DNA of 7,641 bases, taken from assembly GCA_030598025.1 (NCBI GenBank), contig JAUVQS010000070.1, positions 1 through 7,641 on the forward strand, in the 5' to 3' direction. Positions 1 through 5,375 of the stretch are shown in pieces. Each line of letters begins with the position of its first letter. Position 1 is the stretch's first letter. The position numbers and the translations under genes are program-made. This DNA is from Acidimicrobiia bacterium. Lineage in GTDB: Bacteria; Actinomycetota; Acidimicrobiia; Spongiisociales; JAHEDJ01. The notes under the pieces are model-generated. The model saw nothing but the letters and a program-made list of their open reading frames with translations. It was not told the origin of the DNA and did not search any database.

Positions 1-39
1 AAACGGGGGTTTGGGTAGCGTCGAGCGTGCAACAGCGAT

Positions 40-44
40 GGAGG
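40..44 (+). promoter_or_regulatory. Shine-Dalgarno site deciding the GTG 50 start
   Basis: GGAGG ends 5 nt before GTG 50. It overlaps the competing in-frame ATG at 38-40, which argues against that ATG being the start. Confidence 0.7.
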
Positions 45-49
45 CCAGG

Positions 50-952
50 GTGAATGAGAAGATTGGGTTTGTCGGGCTAGGAATCATGGGGTCGGGCATG
101 GCCGGCAACCTCGTCGAGGAGGGTCACGACGTCACCGTGTGGAATCGAACCAGGTCACGCACCGACGGGTTAGTTGCGGCCGGCGCGGCTGTTGCCGATT
201 CGCCCAGGGCAGTTGCCGAAACCTCCGATATCACGATGATCTGCGTCTCCGATACCCCCGATGTCGAGGCGGTCTTGAACGGTGATGAAGGGATTCTGGC
301 CGGTTTGTCCGCCGGTGATCTCGTTATTGATCACTCCACGATCAGTCCGTCGGCCACGCTCCGGTTCGAGGAACAAGTGGGAGCGGTGGGGGCTTTCTGG
401 CTCGATGCTCCGGTGAGTGGCGGCAGTGAAGGGGCCGCTCGGGGAACCCTTTCAATCATGGTCGGCGGCGACACCGCTCAGGTCGACCGGGCGAAGCGAT
501 ACCTCGACGCCTTCGGGACCACGATCACGCACGTGGGTCCAACCGGTTCAGGGCAACTGGTCAAGCTCGTCAACCAGATTCTCGTCGTCGGAACACAACT
601 GGCCGTGTCGGAGGCACTTCTGTTCGCCGAGGCGGGCGGGCTCGACCTCGAGAAGACGCTCAGCGCCGTGAAGGGTGGTGCGGCCGGATCATGGATGCTG
701 GCCAATCGCGGTCCGCAGATGATCGTTCGCGACTGGACGCCCGGATTCACAATCGATCTTCAGCAGAAGGATCTTCGCCTGGTTCTGGACGCCGCCGATG
801 AGCTGGGTGCGCCGCTACCGGGCACGAGCCTTGTTTTCCAGATGTATCGAGCGCTGCAGCGTCGAGGACTCGGAAGCGACGGCAATCATGCGCTCGTCAA
901 AGCGCTCGAAGAGATGTCGGGGCTCGTGTTGGCCGCCGACGGCCCGGCGTAG
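50..952 (+). CDS. NAD(P)-dependent oxidoreductase, beta-hydroxyacid dehydrogenase (3-hydroxyisobutyrate dehydrogenase-like) family
   Basis: Predicted cytosolic 300-residue dehydrogenase that would oxidise a beta-hydroxyacid or reduce the matching semialdehyde with NAD(P). Seen: an N-terminal Rossmann fold with GFVGLGIMG at residues 6-14. WNRT at 31-34 ends beta-2; the Asn-Arg there hints at NADP preference (inference). DHSTISP at 94-100 and DAPVSGG at 119-125 are the family's substrate-binding signature. GSGQLVKLVN at 166-175 carries the presumed catalytic Lys172, and KDL at 240-242 is also typical. Length is normal for the family. The GTG at 50 is chosen because GGAGG lies 5 nt upstream and translation then begins just before the first beta strand; TTG 11 and ATG 38 are in-frame alternatives. 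The next gene starts 18 nt after the stop, so the two are probably co-transcribed. The exact substrate (hydroxyisobutyrate, tartronate semialdehyde, succinic semialdehyde or other) cannot be read from sequence alone. Confidence 0.93.
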   Translation: MNEKIGFVGLGIMGSGMAGNLVEEGHDVTVWNRTRSRTDGLVAAGAAVADSPRAVAETSDITMICVSDTPDVEAVLNGDEGILAGLSAGDLVIDHSTISPSATLRFEEQVGAVGAFWLDAPVSGGSEGAARGTLSIMVGGDTAQVDRAKRYLDAFGTTITHVGPTGSGQLVKLVNQILVVGTQLAVSEALLFAEAGGLDLEKTLSAVKGGAAGSWMLANRGPQMIVRDWTPGFTIDLQQKDLRLVLDAADELGAPLPGTSLVFQMYRALQRRGLGSDGNHALVKALEEMSGLVLAADGPA

Positions 953-970
953 AGTTCGAGGGAGGTGGCT

Positions 971-1537
971 ATGACCGACATTGATTTGCTCGAATGGACC
1001 GAGAACGACGAGGCGAACCGCCTGCTGGCGACCGATCCGCTGGCGTTGCTGATCGGGATGTTGCTCGATCAGCAATTCCCCATGGAGAGAGCCTTCTTTG
1101 GGCCGTACCTCCTCTCTCAGCGAATGGGCCACGATCTGGATGCTGCGGCGGTTGCTTCGATGGACGAAGACGAGCTGATCGATCTGTTCAAGGGTCCGCC
1201 GGCGATTCATCGGTACCCGGCGTCCATGGCCAAGCGAACTCAATCGTTGTGCCGGGCCATCGTCGACGACTATGCCGGCGACGCGGCGGCGATCTGGACC
1301 ACTGCTTCCGACGGCGCCGGGCTTCTGGCTCGACTGAAAGCACTCCCCGGATACGGGGCTGAGAAGTCACGGATCTTCGTGGGCATTCTTGGCAAGCGGC
1401 TCGGTGTTGCTCCAGAGGGGTGGGAAGAGCTGGCGGCCGACTGGGCCACTATCGCCGACGTGGTGGTCTTCGACGATGTGCTCGACCTCCGCGAGAAGAA
1501 GCGGGCGATGAAAGAGGCGAAGAAACGGAAAGGGTGA
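971..1537 (+). CDS. HhH-GPD superfamily protein, short actinobacterial type (base-excision-repair-like)
   Basis: A 188-residue protein of the endonuclease III/MutY-like HhH-GPD superfamily, of the short type annotated in Actinobacteria as a base excision repair protein of unknown substrate. Seen: a helical N-terminal half with DPLALLIGMLLDQQFPMERA at 22-41, a segment I recognise from this group. IHRYPASMAKR lies at 79-89, and the helix-hairpin-helix LPGYGAEKSRIF at 125-136 should contact the DNA backbone. LGVAPEGW at 144-151 follows. The residue where bifunctional glycosylases carry Lys is Glu131. The expected catalytic Asp, about 18 residues on, aligns near Glu149. There is no Cys cluster for an iron-sulfur centre. 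The C terminus is a basic tail (REKKRAMKEAKKRKG). ATG 971 is chosen over GTG 965 because GGAGGT (961-966) then sits 5 nt upstream. It is probably in an operon with the dehydrogenase before it. Family membership is well supported; enzymatic activity is uncertain. Confidence 0.88.
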   Translation: MTDIDLLEWTENDEANRLLATDPLALLIGMLLDQQFPMERAFFGPYLLSQRMGHDLDAAAVASMDEDELIDLFKGPPAIHRYPASMAKRTQSLCRAIVDDYAGDAAAIWTTASDGAGLLARLKALPGYGAEKSRIFVGILGKRLGVAPEGWEELAADWATIADVVVFDDVLDLREKKRAMKEAKKRKG

Positions 1538-1595
1538 CATCGCCGGGCCGGTTCGGGCTCTGATGGGAACTGCCCGACGAATCGAGAGGAGCCAC

Positions 1596-1772
1596 ATGGC
1601 CGACCTGGTGGTGGAGACGAGAGATCTCGATTTTGATTGACCGTGGCGAGTGCGCTCGGGTTCGAGAGGGACTCCGAAGGTCGGCGAGGTAACGGTCGAC
1701 CCAGGTCAGGTGCGGGGCGAGTCGAAGCTGACGTTGCCGGCCGGCGATCCATTTGCCCGGGTCCGGCGTTGA
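1596..1772 (+). other. Short ORF (14 codons) with in-frame continuation past a TGA; leader peptide or gene remnant
   Basis: ATG 1596 has AGGAG (1587-1591) 4 nt upstream and encodes MADLVVETRDLDFD before TGA 1638-1640. The same frame then stays open for 43 more codons to TGA 1770-1772. The second part includes the protein-like stretch VGEVTVDPGQVRGESKLTLP. The good ribosome site and amino acid balance suggest either a decayed small gene with one nonsense change, or a short leader peptide upstream of udk. I do not recognise a family. At this GC content a frame of this length could also be chance, so confidence is low. Confidence 0.25.
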
Positions 1773-1828
1773 GGCCACACTGCACCTGTGGCTGTTGAGA
1801 CGTTCCGCGGGTGGCCCGAAAAGGGCGT

Positions 1829-1832
1829 AGGA
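1829..1832 (+). promoter_or_regulatory. Ribosome binding site supporting udk start at ATG 1839
   Basis: AGGA lies 6 nt before ATG 1839. No comparable site precedes the longer in-frame GTG 1788, so the shorter protein is preferred. Confidence 0.5.
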
Positions 1833-1838
1833 CGACCA

Positions 1839-2447
1839 ATGGTGATTGGTATTGCCGGCGGGTCCGGGTCGGGAAAGAGCACGATCGCCGACCGGGTGGT
1901 CAGCGGCATCGGTGAGCATCGAGTGCTGCTGATCGAGCACGATTCGTACTACCGGGATCGGCCGGAACTATCCGCGGAGCAGCGAGCGAAGATCAATTAC
2001 GATCATCCGGACTCGCTCGAAACGACGCTCCTCGTTGAACACGTCGAGGCTCTGCTGGCGGGCAAGAAGATTCAGCAGCCGCTCTACGATTTCGCCGAGC
2101 ACGCCCGGCAGGTCGACACCGTTGAGGTCGAGTCGACCCGGGTGATCATGCTGGAGGGGATTCTGGTTCTGGCCGAAGAGGCGCTGCGTGATCTGATGGA
2201 TCTGAAGATCTATGTGGATACCGACGCCGACCTCCGGTTGGCCCGCCGGATGGAACGTGATATCCGCGATCGTGGACGGACGCCCGATTCGGTGCTGGAG
2301 CAATATCTGACGTCGGTGAGGCCGATGCATCTCCAGTTCGTCGAACCGTCGAAGCGTTATGCCGACATCATCATCCCGGAGGGCTACAACTTGAGCGCCG
2401 TTGGAACGGTCATCGGGATGATCCGGGAGTACCTGGCCCGAGAGTAG
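1839..2447 (+). CDS. udk: Uridine kinase (uridine/cytidine kinase)
   Basis: Phosphorylates uridine and cytidine to UMP and CMP with ATP or GTP in the cytosolic pyrimidine salvage pathway. The 202-residue protein matches the usual bacterial length. Seen: Walker A GGSGSGKS at 7-14, HDSYYRD at 34-40 (substrate-side Asp and Tyr), NYDHPDSL at 53-60, PLYDF at 81-85, and LEGILVL at 105-111 (Walker B-like Glu106). YVDTDADLRLARRMERD at 125-141 and the lid DRGRTPDSVLEQY at 144-156 follow, then RPMHLQFVEPSKRYADIIIP near 161-180. All are standard Udk landmarks in the right order. ATG 1839 is chosen because it starts directly at beta-1 and has an AGGA site; GTG 1788 would add 17 residues not expected for the family. 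The gene stands alone: a 300-base gap lies before it and a convergent gene lies downstream. A phosphoribulokinase is unlikely, given the close fit to Udk motifs. Confidence 0.97.
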   Translation: MVIGIAGGSGSGKSTIADRVVSGIGEHRVLLIEHDSYYRDRPELSAEQRAKINYDHPDSLETTLLVEHVEALLAGKKIQQPLYDFAEHARQVDTVEVESTRVIMLEGILVLAEEALRDLMDLKIYVDTDADLRLARRMERDIRDRGRTPDSVLEQYLTSVRPMHLQFVEPSKRYADIIIPEGYNLSAVGTVIGMIREYLARE

Positions 2448-2450
2448 CCC

Positions 2451-2532
2451 AAGGATTTCTCAGCAATACTGTTGTTCTCCACGCGCTACAGCATTGCTGA
2501 GAAACCTTCCATGACTTTCTCGGCAATGCTGT
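2451..2532. repeat. Three-copy 17-bp repeat in +/-/+ orientation forming alternative hairpins (possible bidirectional terminator)
   Basis: Consensus TTTCTCRGCAATRCTGT occurs at 2456-2472 (+), 2488-2504 (reverse complement) and 2516-2532 (+), with 15- and 11-nt spacers. Copies 1 and 2 pair with one mismatch, and the stem extends through AAGG 2451-2454 with CCTT 2505-2508 around a bulged A. Copies 2 and 3 pair along all 17 positions if one U-G wobble is allowed on the + transcript. The two hairpins exclude each other because both use copy 2. Each copy also contains an internal dyad near CAGCA-T-TGCTG. The element sits between the convergent 3' ends of udk and ybaK, so transcription termination in both directions is the simplest role. 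There is no T-run after the stems. A dispersed palindromic repeat or a protein-binding cluster is also possible. Confidence 0.75.
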
Positions 2533-2570
2533 GTATCACCAGTAGTACACCGCACTGCGCGGAAAATGGA

Positions 2571-3080
2571 TTAGTCGGCGATTGGGGCCTTCCGCCCGGC
2601 GTTCATGGCGACGAGCAGGTCCGGATCGATCTCCAACTGGACCCCGCGCTGTCCGCCGCTCACGAAGACCGTTTCGTGTTCGAAGGCGGACTCATCCACG
2701 AAGACGGGGAGGTCTCTTACCCGGCCGAAAGGGCTGATCCCGCCCACAACGTATCCGGTCAGCCTCTCGGCATCCTTGGAGTCGACCATATGGGCTCGCT
2801 TGCCGGCCGCCACCTTGGCCAGCGCCTTGAGGGAGAGTTGCCGGCCCACCGGGACAATGCCGACCATCGGCCGCCCATCGACGGAAGCGATGAGCGTCTT
2901 GAACATCCTGTCACCGCTGACACCGACCGCAGCCGCAACTGCCCGACCGTACGATCCGTCCGTCGGGTCAACGTGGTAGTAGTGCACGTGAAACGGCACG
3001 CCGGCCCGTTCGAGCGCTTGGATTGCTCTCGTCTTTCCCACCGGATCATTGTTCCACGACCGCCGGTGCCTCGGGCTCAT
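2571..3080 (-). CDS. ybaK: Cys-tRNA(Pro)/prolyl-tRNA deacylase, YbaK/EbsC family
   Basis: Trans-acting editing hydrolase that removes mischarged amino acids, classically Cys, from tRNA(Pro) in the cytosol. With ATG 3080 it is 169 residues; the family is typically about 155-165. Seen: HVHYYHVDPTDGSYG at 31-45, then MFKTLIASVDG at 59-69 with the conserved Lys61 corresponding to the essential Lys46 of E. coli YbaK. VGIVPV lies at 73-78, LSLKALAKVAAGKRAHMVD at 82-100, and AERLTGYVVGGISPFG at 104-119 contains the GxxxP loop (113-117). TVFVSGGQRGVQLEIDP at 137-153 closes the fold. The start is uncertain. GTG 3041 gives 156 residues, close to E. coli, and has an AACAAT -10-like box placed for a leaderless start. 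ATG 3080 has no Shine-Dalgarno and shares base 3080 with the proC -10 box. The gene is divergent from proC and convergent with udk. It could edit other tRNAs, as some relatives do. Confidence 0.94.
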   Translation of the reverse strand: MSPRHRRSWNNDPVGKTRAIQALERAGVPFHVHYYHVDPTDGSYGRAVAAAVGVSGDRMFKTLIASVDGRPMVGIVPVGRQLSLKALAKVAAGKRAHMVDSKDAERLTGYVVGGISPFGRVRDLPVFVDESAFEHETVFVSGGQRGVQLEIDPDLLVAMNAGRKAPIAD

Positions 3081-3085
3081 ATACT
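3080..3085 (+). promoter_or_regulatory. proC -10 box, leaderless configuration
   Basis: TATACT (5 of 6 against TATAAT) ends 8 nt before GTG 3094. Transcription would therefore begin at or very near the start codon, and no Shine-Dalgarno is present. No good -35 is seen near 3057-3062. The box lies in the divergent ybaK-proC region, so regulation of the two genes may be linked. Confidence 0.6.
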
Positions 3086-3093
3086 GTCTATTT

Positions 3094-3930
3094 GTGAGTC
3101 ACGAACACCCCTCTGTAGCAATCCTCGGCGCCGGCGCGATGGGCGAGGCGCTCGCCATGGGCCTCCTCGAGGCCGGGTGGGAGCATGCCGACATCGACTT
3201 AGCGGCTCGCCGGGTTGAACGCGCCAAGCGGGTGGCGGCGGACACGTCTTGCCGGTGCGTTCTAGATCCTGCCGAAATCCTGGCCGGCAAACAGGTTGTC
3301 GTCGTGGCAGTGAAGCCCAGGGATATTCATCACCTTCTCGAGCAGATCCACTCCTCGGTTGGCGATGGGCAGGTGTTCCTCTCGCTGGCAGCCGGTGTTC
3401 CCACAACGGTATTTGAGAAAGTGCTCGGTGAGATTCCGGTGGTGCGAGCCATGCCGAACACACCGGCCATCGTTCGCGAAGGAATCACCGGAATGGCCGC
3501 CGGAGCGCACACCACCCCCGACCATCTCGATCTCGCCGAACGGGTACTCTCCGCGGTCGGTCCGGTCACCAGACTCGATGAACACTTGCTCGACGCCGTG
3601 ACCGCCGTTTCAGGAACCGGCCCCGCCTATGCCTTCCTCCTCGCCGAGGCCCTCACCGAAGCTGCCATTCGCGAGGGTCTCCCGCGCGATGTGGCTGAAA
3701 TGCTCGTTCACCAAACTATCAAGGGTGCCGGGCATCTGCTCGTCGATACCGGCCGTAGCCCCTTCGAACTCCGTTCAGAGGTGACATCCCCCGGCGGCAC
3801 CACGGCCGCGGCCATGCACATCCTCGAGGAGCGAGGTTTTCGGGCGCTGGTAGAGGATGCCGTCAGAGCAGCCGCGCAGCGCTCGCGGGAGTTGGGCGGG
3901 TTCGCCGTCGCCGCCGAGGAAGACTCGTGA
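3094..3930 (+). CDS. proC: Pyrroline-5-carboxylate reductase
   Basis: Catalyses the last step of proline biosynthesis, reducing 1-pyrroline-5-carboxylate to L-proline with NAD(P)H; cytosolic and usually oligomeric. The 278-residue protein has the usual length. Seen: Rossmann motif ILGAGAMGEAL at 10-20, AARR at 37-40 (Arg after beta-2, consistent with NADPH), and VAVKP at 71-75. SLAAGVP lies at 97-103 and VVRAMPNTPA at 116-125, a hallmark of the family. The dimerisation domain contains DAVTAVSGTGPAYAF at 167-181, EAAIREGLPR near 189-198, and ELRSEVTSPGGTTAAA at 225-240, the P5C-binding signature. GTG 3094 is chosen because translation then starts just before beta-1 and a -10 box lies at leaderless distance; an open frame back to 3049 runs through that promoter. 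The stop overlaps the next start (GTGA at 3927-3930), so the two genes are translationally coupled. Confidence 0.97.
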   Translation: MSHEHPSVAILGAGAMGEALAMGLLEAGWEHADIDLAARRVERAKRVAADTSCRCVLDPAEILAGKQVVVVAVKPRDIHHLLEQIHSSVGDGQVFLSLAAGVPTTVFEKVLGEIPVVRAMPNTPAIVREGITGMAAGAHTTPDHLDLAERVLSAVGPVTRLDEHLLDAVTAVSGTGPAYAFLLAEALTEAAIREGLPRDVAEMLVHQTIKGAGHLLVDTGRSPFELRSEVTSPGGTTAAAMHILEERGFRALVEDAVRAAAQRSRELGGFAVAAEEDS

Positions 3931-4841
3931 TCAGCGCCTTCAGCAAAGTGATGTTGAAGGCAACGGACCTCAAGCTCTCGAAGTGGTTGTTCACCGACCT
4001 GAGCGCCGGTCGCAAGTTGGCTCTCAGGTTTGTAGCAGGGGAGACTCTTGCCGAGGCTGTGGCGGTTGGGCAAGAACTGAACGAACGGGGCATGACCGTT
4101 TCCATGGATCTGCTCGGAGAGTCGGTCGCCGATGTCGGATCCGCTCGCGCCGCACGCGACGACTACCTGGCCTGCCTCGATCAAATCGCCGCCACCGGCC
4201 TCGACGCCAACGTCTCGGTGAAGCTCACACAACTCGGGCTGGCTCTCGACAGAAACCTGGCTATCGAGGCAATGCGACGGCTGGCCGAGCGAGCCGCCGA
4301 AATCGGTACGACGGTGACCATCGACATGGAGGACAGCCCCTACACGGACGCCACCCTCGATATCTACGAGTTGGTCCAGAAGGAGTTCGGAAACGTTGGA
4401 GTAGCGGTGCAGGCCTATCTATATCGGACGGGAGCGGACGTTTCTCGTATCGCACCGCTCGGGGGGCACATTCGACTGTGCAAAGGGGCATACGCGGAGC
4501 CCGACACAATCGCCATGAGCCGCAAAGAGCACGTCGATGCCAATTTTGCGACTCTGACACAGCAACTCATGGATCAGCACGACGCCAAACCGGCGATCGC
4601 TTCCCACGACGATCGGTTGATCGACTTGACGAGATCCCTCGTGTCGGACCGCTCTTCTCCTTTCGAGTTCCAGATGCTGTACGGCATCCGGGAGCAGCTC
4701 CAGGACGAGTTGGTGCGCCAGGGTCATCCCCTGCGGATCTACGTCCCCTACGGTTCAGAGTGGTATCCATATCTGACCCGACGCCTCGCCGAGCGTCCGG
4801 CCAACACGCTCTTCTTCATGCGAGCGCTGTTCGGCAAGTAA
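3927..4841 (+). CDS. Proline dehydrogenase (monofunctional, FAD-dependent)
   Basis: Oxidises L-proline to 1-pyrroline-5-carboxylate, passing electrons through FAD to quinone or oxygen, the first step of proline catabolism. It has 304 residues, the size of stand-alone PRODH proteins rather than bifunctional PutA. Seen, in barrel order: MDLLGESV at 60-67, VSVKLTQLG at 96-104 (Lys99), and TIDMEDS at 131-137 (Asp133). VAVQAYLYRTGADV lies at 159-172 (Gln162), RLCKGAY at 183-189, and IASHD at 224-228. FEFQMLYGIR spans 246-255, then IYVPYGSEWYPYLTRRLAER at 271-290 and PAN at 291-293. The last segments hold the Tyr and paired Arg that bind the proline carboxylate in known enzymes. GTG 3927 has AGGA (3917-3920) 6 nt upstream and overlaps the proC stop by 4 bp. 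No pyrroline-5-carboxylate dehydrogenase is in the window, so the second catabolic step must be elsewhere. Confidence 0.96.
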   Translation: MISAFSKVMLKATDLKLSKWLFTDLSAGRKLALRFVAGETLAEAVAVGQELNERGMTVSMDLLGESVADVGSARAARDDYLACLDQIAATGLDANVSVKLTQLGLALDRNLAIEAMRRLAERAAEIGTTVTIDMEDSPYTDATLDIYELVQKEFGNVGVAVQAYLYRTGADVSRIAPLGGHIRLCKGAYAEPDTIAMSRKEHVDANFATLTQQLMDQHDAKPAIASHDDRLIDLTRSLVSDRSSPFEFQMLYGIREQLQDELVRQGHPLRIYVPYGSEWYPYLTRRLAERPANTLFFMRALFGK

Positions 4842-4864
4842 CGTTGGCACCGGCTACGAACAGC

Positions 4865-4868
4865 GAGG
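4865..4868 (+). promoter_or_regulatory. Ribosome binding site deciding the peroxiredoxin start
   Basis: GAGG lies 6 nt before GTG 4875. The longer in-frame TTG 4869 directly abuts this site and is therefore unlikely to be used. Confidence 0.6.
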
Positions 4869-4874
4869 TTGAGA

Positions 4875-5336
4875 GTGCTCGAGATCGGCGATAACGCCCC
4901 CAAATTCACGCTTCTGGATGACACGGGATCGAAAGTGTCGTCGTCCGATTACGCGGGTCGCAAGCTTGTGATGTTCTTCTACCCAAAGGCGATGACCCCC
5001 GGCTGCACGACGGAGGCCTGCGACTTCAGGGATCGAGCCGACTCTCTCATGGCCGCCGGGTATTCGGTGGTCGGAGTCAGCCCGGATCCCACCGATCGGC
5101 TCGCCAAATTCAAGGAGAAGGAATCTCTCACCTACCCGCTTCTCTCAGACACGGATCATGCGGTAGCAGCGGCATTCGGCGCGTGGGGTACGAAGGTCAA
5201 CTACGGGCGGGAGTATGAAGGCTTGATCAGATCGACCTTCATCGTCGATGAAGTTGGCCGGCTGAGTCATGTCTACCGGAACGTTCGCGCCAAGGGCCAT
5301 GTTGGTCGAGTAACGCGAGATGTCCTCGGCGAGTAG
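4875..5336 (+). CDS. bcp: Thioredoxin-dependent thiol peroxidase, peroxiredoxin Q/Bcp type
   Basis: Reduces hydrogen peroxide and organic hydroperoxides in the cytosol, recycled by thioredoxin. The 153-residue protein is full length for the Bcp/PrxQ subfamily. Seen: GDNAPKFTLLDDTG at 5-18, then FFYPKAMTPGCTTEAC at 34-49. This contains the PxxxTxxC site with peroxidatic Cys44 and the resolving Cys49 five residues later, the atypical 2-Cys arrangement. VVGVSPDP lies at 65-72, YPLLSD at 87-92, and IRSTFIVDEVG at 118-128 supplies the conserved active-site Arg119. GTG 4875 is preferred on ribosome-site spacing. The gene begins 33 nt after the proline dehydrogenase stop on the same strand, so co-transcription is likely. 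Such a link would fit removal of peroxide made by flavin oxidation, which is inference. Confidence 0.96.
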   Translation: MLEIGDNAPKFTLLDDTGSKVSSSDYAGRKLVMFFYPKAMTPGCTTEACDFRDRADSLMAAGYSVVGVSPDPTDRLAKFKEKESLTYPLLSDTDHAVAAAFGAWGTKVNYGREYEGLIRSTFIVDEVGRLSHVYRNVRAKGHVGRVTRDVLGE

Positions 5337-5375
5337 GCACCACCGGGCGAACGATCGAGGATTGCCACCGTCGCT

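Larger units (their letters stand above)
1538..1838 (+). other. Intergenic region without a confident gene
   Basis: About 300 bases separate the HhH-GPD gene from udk. No tRNA, convincing -35/-10 pair or strong terminator is visible. The only coding-like signal is the interrupted reading frame 1596-1772, listed separately. Reading frames on the - strand here are Arg/Ser/Pro-rich and continue as antisense of flanking genes, so they look like shadows. The region must contain the udk promoter unless udk is read through from upstream. Confidence 0.6.

Noticed and set aside
1638..1640. In-frame TGA in the 1596-1772 frame read as selenocysteine
   Set aside because: The downstream CTCG/CGAG hairpin (within 1655-1666) is too short and lacks a convincing bacterial SECIS shape. 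The frame matches no known selenoprotein, and TGA is used as an ordinary stop for several genes here.
2456..2532. Three-copy repeat as a CRISPR array or integron attC site
   Set aside because: The copies alternate in orientation, the spacers are only 11-15 nt, and no cas or integrase gene is nearby.
3049..3093. N-terminal extension of ProC (15 residues)
   Set aside because: The extension would be encoded across the -10 box and lacks a ribosome site. ProC normally begins just before its first beta strand.
2472..3218. 248-codon + strand frame antisense to ybaK
   Set aside because: The - strand product carries clear YbaK motifs (MFKTL, GGISP). The + frame would run through the repeat element and the proC promoter.
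3857..4894. 345-codon + strand frame overlapping proline dehydrogenase
   Set aside because: Its product is Arg/Gly/Ser-rich with no domain, while the overlapping frame has every PRODH motif in order.
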